Positions 10,313 through 19,803 of a DNA stretch of 64,000 nt are shown here, in pieces. The translations under genes and the position numbers were made by a program. The notes under the pieces are model-generated. The model was not told the origin of the DNA. It did no database searches and saw nothing but the letters and a program-made list of their open reading frames with translations. How positions within the stretch are numbered: the first letter of the stretch is position 1; each line of letters opens with the position of its first letter. Source of the DNA: Kalaharituber pfeilii (lineage: Eukaryota; Ascomycota; Pezizomycetes; Pezizales; Pezizaceae); the NCBI GenBank assembly GCA_015179045.1, contig WHUZ01000034.1, positions 62,001 to 126,000 of the forward strand, in the 5' to 3' direction.

Positions 10313-10753
10313 CAGGACCTCTTGATTGCAAATTGTAGGCCAGATCATCAAACCCCTGACATCTTGGCACCGTCACCATGGATTCATGGCACTGGGCAGC
10401 CCAGCACCGAAAATCACAAAAAGTACCCATCTCGCCTCACTGTACAAATCTACCGTAGATAGGCTCGGCGGAGCCAATATGTCCGATATCCTCCAAGCAG
10501 TAGGGGAAGTCATCAAACAAGTTGATGAGTGTATAGAAGACCAGATGACAAGACCAAACTTCGAGCCAACAGACAGGTTCCTAGTGCAGATCCGCTTCAT
10601 GCACCTCTTCACCAGACTTCTTGCGACAAGGGTATGCAAGGAAATCTACAAAGTGCGTGGTGCACCAGAAGCGAAGGAAGGGGAAACACAGACCGATCTG
10701 GAGACACCAGTGGAGTTGTTATATGCAGCAAACCGTTCCCAAATCATTCCACC

Positions 10754-10887
10754 CTTTCACTTCTAACAGACCTTGACTTTTTCATTGTTCAATTTTCTGT
10801 TGACACTGTGCATCTAACTATACCTCGCCATAGCCCTAAGGGCGGCACGCGAGTAATGATATAAATAAAAAAAAAAAAAAAAAAAAA
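10754..10887 (+). mobile_element. Type A 3' UTR insertion (134 bp)
   Basis: 3' UTR, hairpin with CCTAAGGG loop, A-tract. Duplication ATCATTCCACC at 10743-10753 and ATCATTGCACC at 10888-10898. The right arm (about 35770) has the empty site. Confidence 0.9.
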
Positions 10888-11525
10888 ATCATTGCACCAA
10901 ATACACTTCTGGAAGAGAACAAATCTGACCAACTTCCAATGTCACCACTAGAAAGGCGAACAAAGTCCACCACTTCACGATCCAAAAATATGAAAGGGGG
11001 ACAGAGTACCAGTCCCCTCAAGCAGACTAGGTCCAACCTGGCAAAGGACAAACCATCTTCAACACTACTTCCGAAACCAATCTCAAAGGAAAGAAGACTT
11101 CCACAATCTAGCTGTGCAGTTGCGGTGCATGGAATAGCAGTAATGAAGAAACTTGGAAAAGTAAGAGATTGGGTGGAGAAAGCAACTTCTCGAATGGGAA
11201 AGATTGTTACAGCAAAATAGTTGGTGAAGAAAGAGAGGAGGGAAGGAAAGAAGGCTAGCTCGATTATCGTCTATCTGCAGGGGAAGATAGAATCAGATAG
11301 CCAAATACCAGTGAAGGTAAGGATATCAGGCAAGTGGTACGATTCGTGACTATACAAGTGGAACAGAAACATAAAGGTGGACAGAAAGGGGGAGGGGAGG
11401 GACACGGAGGATATGGACATGACAGCATGATTTTTGTTTTCATTATTGTATCTCCTCTGTTCCCTGTTGAATATTGATATATGTATTTAGATGTTTGTTT
11501 GTTTGTTTTTAGGTGCCTGTCTCCG

Positions 11526-11694
11526 TGTTAGAGATCTACAGTAATGTCGGAGGTGTCGGATATCAGAGAGGTCCGTGATAAAGGGTGGTAAGGGCCCGAG
11601 AGCAACCTCATGCTCTATGTATATAGGTGTATTACTTTGGCTACTCTCTCTACGAAGGAATAACAATCATCTCTTTCTACCCAAAAGCTCAACA
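11526..11694 (+). mobile_element. Solo LTR 2 (left arm only)
   Basis: Begins TGTTAGAG, ends CTCAACA, 5 bp duplication CTCCG at 11521-11525 and 11695-11699. The right arm (about 35145) has CTCCG once within the uninterrupted type B tail. It is a close relative of solo LTR 1 in the opposite orientation; 169 bp. Confidence 0.85.
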
Positions 11695-12083
11695 CTCCGG
11701 GCTATAAGGACTTCGGTCCAGGGACCCTGCTATGGCACCAGCTGTAAGTGGGGTTACGTGATATAAACAAAAAAAAACTTAGCTATCTATCCATATGAAT
11801 TCACCATTGCTGCAGGTGAACAAGATGCAGACAGTGATTGGACCAATTGGTTTGGTAGTTGTGTTGCCATATTAGGTAGTACATGAAGCAGTTCGCAGTA
11901 CAAGTAATTTCTAATTGCAAGAATCACGCTTCAAGAGCCAAAAAAAAAAAGCGATAATAATCAATTTCAACCTTCAATATATATTCTCAGCCTATTCACA
12001 TTGGTCAAGATCAAATATCATATTGTCATTAAGGTTCTGTACTATTGTAATTGTATAGACCGTTGAAAATATAAGCGGTCATG

Positions 12084-12161
12084 GCCACTTGTACTTAGCT
12101 ACTATTTTTCTTTTCTTTATTTATACCTCGCCATAGCCCCTAGGGCGGTATGCGAGTAATG

Positions 12162-12189
<28 letters not shown>
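12084..12189 (+). mobile_element. Type A 3' UTR insertion (106 bp)
   Basis: Duplication AGCGGTCATG at 12074-12083 and 12190-12199. The right arm at about 34757 has the uninterrupted site. Confidence 0.9.
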
Positions 12190-12192
<3 letters not shown>

Positions 12193-12961
12193 GGTCATGA
12201 GAGAACGGCTGAGCCGCAGTACTGGATAGCTTAGCGCTGGCGGGACTGGGTGTCAAGTTGAGCTCAATAGTGAAGAAAAGTCATAAGAAGTGTCTATATT
12301 GGTCTATGCCTTGCCTGCCTGATGGTCCATGATCCTCCTATAGTGCCATCTAGATATGATTTATAGACTATTTTCAACCTTCTAACCGAAGTCACCTCGC
12401 TTCCTTCTTTTCCCGAACACATTATATCATAAGCTTTCTTCACTTGCTAAATGATCCTTTTCCTTTCCTTAACCTCATGCTTTGTCGACCTGTATTTTCA
12501 CCCAATACTATGGCCTCTACAACAGTAGTATGAGGGAGGATACAGGGGTTACCGGTTAGCAATTAGATAGTATATTGTTGCATTAGATTATGAGCGAGTA
12601 TACATATACACATAGGTACCTAAAGGTACATTCATGTTCTTGGCTAGGCTAGGTGTTCCCGACTGGGCTGCCCTCTCCATACATTTTGAAGGGGCCGGCC
12701 TATTCATGAATGGGCTGGCCGGTTTACGAACGTGAAAATGTTTGCGGCGACTGGGTCAGAACTTTTATTGAGTGCCTGAGCGAATAGACCCTTCCGCGAC
12801 GGTAAAATGTCATAGTATCTAGTGTATTTGAAAAACTTCCCACTCTCTTTGCCTCGGAGAATTGACACTGAAAGAGAGATCTATGTAAGAAGAGTGCTTG
12901 GAATTGAAGCCTTGCCACAAGGTACATACAGGGGTAGTAGAGACCGCTAGCCGATGGCTTT

Positions 12962-13267
12962 GTGGTTGATATTGCAAATTTTTTTTTTGTCACAAGCTTT
13001 CGTGTGGTAACCTGCAGGTCTATAAATCATTCGTTCAAATTACTCTGCAGCAGCGCGCAATGCGGACTGGGAGAAACATACGTTGTATGCAACTTACAAC
13101 AAACATTGCGATATATTTCACTTCTGCAAGAGTTCAGGTCCATCATGAGGGCCTTGAAGTCTGATCCAACTGAACACCATGCAAGCGCAAGCCTAAATTC
13201 TGTGTTTCACCACCTTCGTCGTACCCCACTATTTGACGCACCTTTTGCACCAAAACTTTCCACCTAG
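12962..13267 (+). pseudogene. Unidentified ORF duplicated in both arms
   Basis: Encodes CSSAQCGLGETYVVCNLQQT and LLQEFRSIMRALKS. The right-arm copy at 33689-33952 keeps the frame despite substitutions. It lies just outside the hAT-like element and may belong to an older transposon. No family recognised; persistence of the frame could be chance at this divergence. Confidence 0.35.
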
Positions 13268-14155
13268 AAAAGCAACCACCACATCCGAGTTTTATATGCA
13301 CTTTCCAAGGAGCTCAATAAAGAGTTATTCTTTGCCTCTTACCTCTCTACTTGCTCGGAGAAGATAGTGTGGTCAGTTAATGGATCTATGACATTTTTAT
13401 CAACGTCTTGGCTTGCACTTTGATAGAATTCCCAACAATGTAGCGGGGAAGTAACTACACTACTCCCCTTCAACGCGCTATACTAGCTATAAATTTGGAG
13501 ATAGAGAGCCTCCCCAATAGGCCTCTTGATATATAATGCTTCACTCAGCTTAAGGGTTTGCCATTTCCAGTAGTTTTCCTATACATTTACTGCGTAAAAA
13601 TTTCCGCGAGAATATGAATTCCATGAATAACTCCACCACTTTTTCACAAATTTTCCTTGGGACACTTCTTGCATTTTCAAATAAGCAAATTATGATGTTC
13701 TAAGTGTCTCATGTTTGTAAGACAAATTTATTTCAGGTGTAATAAGTAGAATTCAAAATTGTTGATATTGCAGCGAAAAAAATATATGCCAAGCGTATGC
13801 CAATATATGATGAGAAGTTGCGAAATTTGCGAAATCGTAATGCGTGTAGCACAATATTTCTGAAGACCTAAGAGGCTGAATATGAAGAATAGTCCCTTAT
13901 TCAACTCCTCTACCAGGCGCACCCAAAATTCCGGTTTGGTGATGGGGAAAACAAGCTGAAGTATTAGTATTCACCAGTAATAGGCAGTTTTGATATTTCC
14001 TCTATGCTTATTTCACTCTTTCTGGGTCCATCCTGTTGAAACTAACTTAGGATAGTCTAGAAACGTATCTAGAAGGCCAGTCTGCGGCCAATAATAGAAG
14101 AAAGAACTTTGCAATAGAGTTTTGGGATTTCTATCGCTCTCATACACGCGTATTT
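13268..14155. other. Inverted-repeat arm sequence, AT-rich
   Basis: Matches about 31680-33540 of the right arm once that arm's two insertions are removed. No gene recognised. Confidence 0.5.
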
Positions 14156-15611
14156 TTTTTTTTTTTTTGTTGGTGGCCACGTAACCCCGCATACGGACTA
14201 CCAGCCTATGGCAGAAAAACAATACCCGTGTCAGCTTGATCATCTACCTATCCACTCTACGTACATAACTAGGGCACCCAACGTACCCTCCTGCCCTTCT
14301 TTTAGCCTAGATCAAGGTTGGCGAACCATTTCTCGGCCGAGTTGCCCTCTACACCATCCTGCCTCCACCCTTTCGGCTCTAGTCCTACCAGCCCTACCAG
14401 GTAACCTGTGTCCCATCCTTCTCCTTCCTATTGGGTCACTCCAGTTTAGTGCACCTGAACACCACATACTCAGCACTCCACCCCTCCCCGCATGTACAGC
14501 ATGCATCCTTGCCGCTGACCTTCCTCCTCCACATGCTTCCACCTTTTCCTGTCCACAGCCATGTGTAGTTGGTAAGTGCTCTCCTCCTCTACTTCACACA
14601 TTTCCCCTTGCCCAAGCGAGCTCGTTCCCTCTCTGCCGTTCTCTTCTGCACTAATTCCTGATGCAAACTGCCCTCTGCGGCCTGTCCATCATAACTCATC
14701 CAGGCAGTCCCTCTTTGGTCTTCTCACCCACTTTCTCATTGCCCTCAATTCCTACATGTGCCTTCCCCTAGGCGAGCTTCACAGCCCTAGGACCTCTCAG
14801 CTTCTGCTTCCTCTCCGTGATCAGCTCATTACTCATGCAGGTCTGCGTTTTTTGCTTGCCCATTCTCCCTGTCTTCTTTCCTGCACTAATTGCTGCCTGG
14901 GAGCTTGCAAGCAAACGCACCTTTGCTATGCTATCTACAACCTCTAGGGTGCCTTTCATCCCAGCCACCTCTCCATCGCACACTGCGGCCTTTCTGCCGA
15001 CCCATTGGCATCCTTCATGAAGCCTTTCCTGCCACCACCTGGCGCCAACACCACCCACCCCAAACTCCTCGTTGCGCACTATGGCTGCCGTGAATATGGC
15101 AACTGAGTCGTCCTTGGCCTCGTTGATAGTCCTTTGCCACTTTGCTGAGACATCCCCTTGCCTAGCTTGAGGTCGACGAGGTCGACGATCTCGACCTCTG
15201 ACCTAAGTGGGTGGGTACCCGCCCCCAAGATACTTCCTCCTCATCATCGAGCTCTGTTGTACTAGCAATTCGGCCTGCTATGGACTCGAATCCGTCGTCG
15301 TTTTCCATAACTCGCCTCAAGCTAAAGTCTCTCCAATCTCTTCTTTTCTCACCTTACCTGTCTGGGTCTGAGGCCTATGCATGCTATCTAAACCTACTGT
15401 AACAGGGCGTGGGGTGGGACGGTCCACCAAAGACCATGCGGGATGCAAGTCGCAGGTTCTTCTGCTACCTCAGCTTCACACCCTCAGCACTTTCCAGCCC
15501 GGCAAACCTGCCAGAAAGATTTTGAGTCTGCGTAGCCTCTTGAATTGTAACTCAAGTGCAGCCTGTTCATCTCCTCTCCTCGTTGTCTCTCAACCAGCAT
15601 CCCCATATACC

Positions 15612-16118
15612 AAGACGAAGTAGTCACACAAGCCGGGAAACACCAGTTCGCGAGGGCTCAAAGAGCCAGCGAAAGGAACAGACTACAACTGACGTATCGG
15701 CCCCTACAGCGGCTAGCCACCAGAAAGGCCGTCGCCAGCCTAGCGGGCATCATAGGGAACAAGGGGCTACGACAATGGAGGTACCAAATCGGGAAAGCAG
15801 ACTCACCGGAGTGCAGATGGTGTGGCAAAGCCATCGAGAACACCACCCACATCCTCAACGAGTGCGAGACCTGGAAGAAGAGATGGCCGGGAGGGGAGAC
15901 AGACTTGAAAGCACCCCCCAAGCCAGAGAAGGACGGGGAAGGAGACAAATTAACGGAACTACTGGAATGGGCAGGACGGGATTGACTCCAGACATTTGTT
16001 CTTTTGTGACTAACTTTTCTCTTTTCTTTTCCTTTTCACGCTCATAATATGTAAATAAACATCGCCATAGCCCATAGGGCGGCACGCGATTAATGATATA
16101 AAAAAAAAAAAAAAAAAA
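15612..16118 (+). mobile_element. Type A LINE fragment: knuckle plus tail
   Basis: Encodes ...RASERNRLQLTYRPLQRL (in one frame) and the CCHC knuckle CRWCGKAIENTTHILNEC, then ...ELLEWAGRD stop, 3' UTR, ATCGCC-variant hairpin and A-tract. Near-duplication GCATCCCCATATAC at about 15598 and GCATCCCTATAC at 16119. Confidence 0.8.
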
Positions 16119-16563
16119 GCATCCCTATACACGCCTCGGTCACCACATCTTCCTGGTATGGTAAGTAGCCGCCTAACGGTGCTGCCTTATCCACCTCCTC
16201 ATTGTCCTTTATTGCCTTGTAACCCTTGACCCACATCCATCAATCCTTTCGCTATCCTTTTCTCACATGCCACTATGCAGGCATTGCTGGCCCCACTGGT
16301 GTCAGTCTCTCCTCTCCCAACTTGGTCAGCCTCTCAACTGCAACTTGAGAGCCTGTGACAACCAGCAATTTCTCATCTTCCTCGTCCTCTGGGGTCTTAG
16401 TTATGGCCACTAGTTATGAATTTTTGACTGTGGCAGTCCGAACTGATGCCTGACTGGACAGTCCCTCCACTAAGTCTCGTCTCGTGCTCATGGGCACGGC
16501 TGTCACAGCCCTCGCTGCCGTCTATTGCCACCTTTCTGGTTCTCTTACCTTGATCTCTGCTCT

Positions 16564-17128
16564 TTTTTTTTTTTTTTTTATATATCAATACTCGCTTGCC
16601 GCCCTATGGGCTACTGTATGGCAAGGTATTTATTAAAAGGAAAGAAAAAATAACTGTCACTAAATACATGTTGTACCCACGATACTCGTACATGGTGCGG
16701 GTAGAGTGGAGGGGCCAGTGTGTCTATCTTCTCTCCGACTCGTACCGGCATGCCTTCAACCACTTCCCTCCCAAACGCACTGTCTGAATTTGAACGTCCT
16801 TCTCCAGGTATACCACGGCTGAGCTGGTCCTTTTCCTTTCCTCCAACAACAGCGCCTTGCGTCTCAGCCATCTAATCCCGATAGTCTTGCCGATTTCCTT
16901 GTGTGCCTCCTCCAGCCATCTGCGGACTTTCCCCAAGTCCTATGCGAGTAATGAAATAAAAAAAAAAAAAAAATTTCCCCAAGTCCTTTCTCAGGGCAAT
17001 TCCGTGAACGACTATGCCGGTTTTCCTGGTGGTGGCGTCGAGGCTGGGTGGGCTTCTGGTTTTGGGGCTAGATGTGGTTTTCCCGGATTTTGAGGGTGTT
17101 TTTTTCAGGGGAGGTTGGGGTGGTGTCA
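16564..17128 (-). mobile_element. Type A ORF1-only element, 5'-truncated
   Basis: Minus strand encodes the ORF1 RRM-like domain (GIVVHGIALRKDLGK; VRRWLEEAHKEIGKTIGIRW; VRLGGKWLKACRYESERR then stop), the short 3' UTR and the type A tail. Duplication TGATCTCTGCTCT at 16551-16563 and 17129-17141. A 32 bp tail insertion lies inside at 16942. Confidence 0.85.
16942..16973 (+). mobile_element. Shortest tail insertion: 16 nt plus A-tract
   Basis: ATGCGAGTAATGAAAT followed by about 16 A. Duplication TTTCCCCAAGTCCT at 16928-16941 and 16974-16987. It lies inside the ORF1 of the surrounding element, on the opposite strand. Confidence 0.85.
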
Positions 17129-17291
17129 TGATCTCTGCTCTTGCTCTTGCTCCTACTACGTAATCCACCCGTGCCCATCCACCCCAACAGGTGGTCCTCA
17201 AGCAATCTGGTTTTAGAGGGTCCCAGACTGCCTAGTCTGTTGGCCACTGTCCACGCTTCCTTCCCAAGCTCGTTCTCTTTCGAGTGTGTGT

Positions 17292-17357
17292 GTTTTTTTT
17301 GTTTTTTTTTATATCATTAATCGCGTGCCGCCCTATGGGCTATGGCGATAAAGAAAA
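17292..17357 (-). mobile_element. Short type A tail insertion (left arm)
   Basis: Duplication GAGTGTGTGT at 17282-17291 and 17358-17367. The right arm has the same insertion at 27804-27872, so it predates the arm duplication. Confidence 0.8.
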
Positions 17358-17395
17358 GAGTGTGTGTAAACTCTACATGTCGGAGTCCATAGCAG

Positions 17396-18160
17396 AGTCA
17401 CTCCAGGTTTCTTTGCTAGAGATTGCAGCGCGGGATGAAATGTGTCATTCGATATAGTCAAAGGTGAGGGGAAAAACTGTGCGAGATGCTGCACATGTAA
17501 AGTGCAGCCTTCCAGCCACTGCCAATTACTCTCACAGCATTATCAGAAACATTTATGATATACATCGTCCGTATGGTGTAGATCGAGTTGCGGCGAGCCA
17601 TGACAGTGAGTCTGGCATATCTTTATCGATGTACCCACACCATGAATTCCAATTTAGCCCACAGAGGGACCTGATCCTAACTTTAAACCATGCTGGCGCA
17701 CATGGATCAATATTATGGATTATACGAGTCTTGCAGATGATTGTGGACTCGAAGGAAAACAATTATCGCAGGGAAACTACAGTTCCTCTAAGAGCTGAAG
17801 TCTGTTGTCCATAATATTGGGAATACAGCTGACTGGTCCCGAGCTGTCGAAAAGAATTGCGACATGCAGCGCAGGAGTCGTAATTGACCATTCGGCATAT
17901 TTCACATGCTGTGATCGAATTTTAGCCTCTTTACCACCACTGAAACTGTCCGGGGACTCACACGGGCACTGACCAGTCCCGTTGAGATCTGCACCTCCGT
18001 AGGTGGTCTGCGTAAGTGGTCAATCCCTTAGAACGGTTGCACATCCTATCCCCAAGCGTTGCTGAAAATGTTTGTTCTTCGAAGTTCATTTTCCCCTTTT
18101 CTATTAACTCAAATATCAACTCCGCGGAGCATATTGAGGGTGTGGATAAGTAATTGCTTT
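17396..18160. other. Spacer start, no recognised gene
   Basis: An ORF of 116 codons at 17464-17814 is open but has no recognisable motif and no second copy in the window. I do not call it a gene. Confidence 0.35.
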
Positions 18161-18219
18161 CTCGTCGTAGCCCGTAGGGCGGTATACGAGTAATGATATT
18201 TTTTTTGGAAAAAAAAAAC
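18161..18219 (+). mobile_element. Short type A tail insertion
   Basis: CTCGTCGTAGCCCGTAGGGC hairpin, then an unusual tail of T8-GG-A10 instead of pure A. Duplication AGTAATTGCTTT at 18149-18160 and 18220-18231. Confidence 0.85.
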
Positions 18220-18456
18220 AGTAATTGCTTTTCCTACTGTAACCTTGATTGACCGATTCCTCATGCGAGGTGACAGGCCCAAATTAATTACTGATGATAT
18301 TGCATTACCAGACTTGAATCCAGGCATTAAATGTACCCTGGTGGGTAGTCCATTGGGCATGCAGCCCGTGAGGGCAGCTCAGAGATAAGCATCTCTCCTC
18401 TAAGTCAGCTTAATAATGGAATGAGGAAAGACTTCCGCTTGCTGATGTGCCATAGC

Positions 18457-18463
18457 TATTTAA
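18457..18463 (+). promoter_or_regulatory. TATA-like box upstream of the 150-aa gene
   Basis: TATTTAA lies 270 bp before the ATG at 18736 and is the best TATA-like match in the region. The distance implies a long leader or a spliced 5' UTR. Weak evidence. Confidence 0.25.
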
Positions 18464-18735
18464 GCAGAGTGCTTCCGGCTACCACATCGCCCTTTTCAAA
18501 GCAAACCAAGCTCAACCTTCTTCCATAGTCAAAGATAGTCAAAGCTGCGTAAGTGCACTTGAAGAGAATTTTTCCCTCCTTGGTGTTTGAGTTCTCCCAT
18601 AGCCGATATCTTCCTCAATCATGTTATAATCTCGCAATGCACCTGCAATACCTACGCTGACCGTTTCCTAGGTCTTTGTTTTTGGCAACTGCAATACCCT
18701 AATACCTCATAGCACATCCATACTCTATCAGCACA

Positions 18736-19188
18736 ATGTCTGGAGAAATTCCGATTCCAGCCCCCTGGATTGCCGTGCATGGTGATGTTGGCATCCCTGC
18801 AGCTCCGGTGATTACTCCTGGTCCGGCTTTCGCTACTATCACAATGCCCTGGCCCAGGGAAGACTCTAAGGCCACCGGCAAAGTTCTTTACCCAATCCCC
18901 ATCACCGCTCTCTACCAAAGAAAAATAATTTCGTTGACCGTCACTTTCTCATCCTCGAATGCCGCCATCAAGCACTGGGCAATTTACTTACCTGGAAAAA
19001 ACGAACCAGTGGCCGAGGGTGACGGGTGGTACACGAAGACCTTTACAGTCTCCCTTGATCGGGTTAGAGCTGAGGAGGTAGAAAACCTTGCATATCTCGT
19101 TCTTCTCACGGCCCAGTTCGAATCCAATGATGGATCGATTAAGTTGGAATCAGTCAGTCTTCAAACCCAACCAGTACCCCGTACTTGA
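18736..19188 (+). CDS. Small single-exon protein, unknown function (150 aa)
   Basis: An intact ORF in a transposon-rich neighbourhood, with no stop, frameshift or insertion. The first Met (MSGEIPIPAPWIAVHG) has A at -3 (CACAATGTC), a good fungal start context. The N-terminal third is rich in Pro and Ala. The rest alternates hydrophobic and polar residues as in a beta-sandwich (KIISLTVTFSSSNAAIKHW, WYTKTFTVSLDRVRAEEVEN, LAYLVLLTAQFES). No signal peptide or membrane segment is evident, so it is probably cytosolic. It resembles small all-beta fungal proteins of unknown function; I cannot name a family. It lies in the inverted-repeat spacer between short retro-insertions at 18.16 and 19.46 kb and may be a surviving host gene. 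Confidence 0.65.
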   Translation: MSGEIPIPAPWIAVHGDVGIPAAPVITPGPAFATITMPWPREDSKATGKVLYPIPITALYQRKIISLTVTFSSSNAAIKHWAIYLPGKNEPVAEGDGWYTKTFTVSLDRVRAEEVENLAYLVLLTAQFESNDGSIKLESVSLQTQPVPRT

Positions 19189-19463
19189 AAATTACTGTAG
19201 TGTAGGTATGTATGATCCTTGGTGCGCATCCTTAATTCTTCAACTGTCAAAAATATTTACTGAGAGGTGTCGTTCACTATGTAGTGTTCTTGGAATGCTG
19301 CCAATGGTACGGAATTGGAACAGTGTGTTATAATGGGGATGGATTCTAAGGAGATATTTGTCAGGGCATGGTAGGGGTAGGGTTGTTCATGCGCACACTG
19401 AGAGGTGTTTCTGGTTCCTTTGCTTCATTCTGCACTTTCTGCTCTGTTTTAACTGTTTTGTCG

Positions 19464-19527
19464 GCCCTGCCATGGCGAATAGCCGCACGCGGGGACACGT
19501 GATATAAAAAAAAAAAAAAAAAAAAAA
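19464..19527 (+). mobile_element. Short type B tail insertion (64 bp)
   Basis: GCCCTGCCATGGCGAATAGC, then GGGGACACGTGATAT and an A-tract. Duplication ACTGTTTTGTCG at 19452-19463 and 19528-19539. This is the type B equivalent of the tiny type A insertions. Confidence 0.9.
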
Positions 19528-19803
19528 ACTGTTTTGTCGCACCAGCTAGCTGCAATAAACATAACACTCTCTGAGACTATGTGGCTTGCATGTATTGAGT
19601 GAGCGGTCACGAATTCTATTACACAAGGAGCCGAGAATTTAAGCGTAACTTGGGCGTGGATGAGGCAGCCTAGAAATTCAACTGTAAATTCCTGGTGCCA
19701 GTTATGGCCTTTATGTTTTGGCCCAATGACCAACCTGAATTCCTTCATGACAATAATTTGAACATGTAACCTGCTGGCGTATACACTTGCGGTGAGGGGA
19801 ACG

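Larger units (their letters stand above)
10340..11776 (+). mobile_element. Type B ORF1-only element, 5' end deleted (left arm)
   Basis: Starts near CCCCTGACATCTTGGC, encodes ORF1 in pieces (ALGSPAPKIT..., NMSDILQAVGEVIK, NFEPTDRFLVQIRFMHLF, then VHGIAVMKKLGKVRDWVEKA near 11150) and ends with the type B tail and A-tract. The 3' copy of the duplication is at 11777-11790 (ACTTAGCTATCTAT). The 5' copy and 5' UTR are missing here but present in the right arm. Interrupted by a type A insertion (10754-10887) and a solo LTR (11526-11694). Confidence 0.8.
9767..12762 (+). mobile_element. hAT-like non-autonomous element (left arm)
   Basis: Left end TGTTCTGGGCCC...GCGGACATTT...TTCGCGAACCGGCC; right end is an inverted relative ending GGTCAGAAC at 12762. 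The interior is homologous to 60053-61569. No transposase is present. Nested inside: a short type B tail (10256-10312), a type B ORF1-only element with its own insertions, and a type A insertion (12084-12189). A clean 8 bp target duplication was not found, so the superfamily is tentative. Confidence 0.6.
5667..17395 (+). repeat. Left arm of a large imperfect inverted repeat
   Basis: From CAGCTGCTCCG at 5667, the plus strand matches the reverse complement of 41434 downward, continuing with interruptions to the ACATGTCGGAGTCC block near 17390, which matches about 27780. Shared contents are an unknown ORF, a Tc1/mariner remnant, a hAT-like element with a type B ORF1-only element inside, and a LINE. 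A 300 bp stretch (12962-13260 against 33690-33990) differs at roughly 14 sites by eye. Insertions unique to this arm are at 6619, 7911, 9576, 10754, 11526 and 12084. Confidence 0.9.
14156..17395 (-). mobile_element. LINE D with type B-like tail (left arm)
   Basis: On the minus strand: a weak RT-thumb-like segment (NELGKEAWTVANRLGSLG near 17250), an RNase H remnant with ...LLASSQAAISAGKK near 14900, the C-terminal knuckle CCTCG...EYVVFRC near 14490, and a tail with TATGCGGGGTTACGTGGCC and A-tract at 14156-14213. It is full of stops. It is interrupted by a LINE A fragment, an ORF1-only element and a short tail. The right arm carries the same LINE with about 1.8 kb missing. Confidence 0.7.

Noticed and set aside
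14208..14947. Plus-strand ORFs of 120-150 codons rich in Ser, Pro, His, Leu
   Set aside because: Antisense of LINE D RNase H/knuckle; right-arm homology follows the minus strand.
17464..17814. 116-codon ORF as a gene
   Set aside because: No motif, no homologue in the window and no start or splice context to support it; within chance length.
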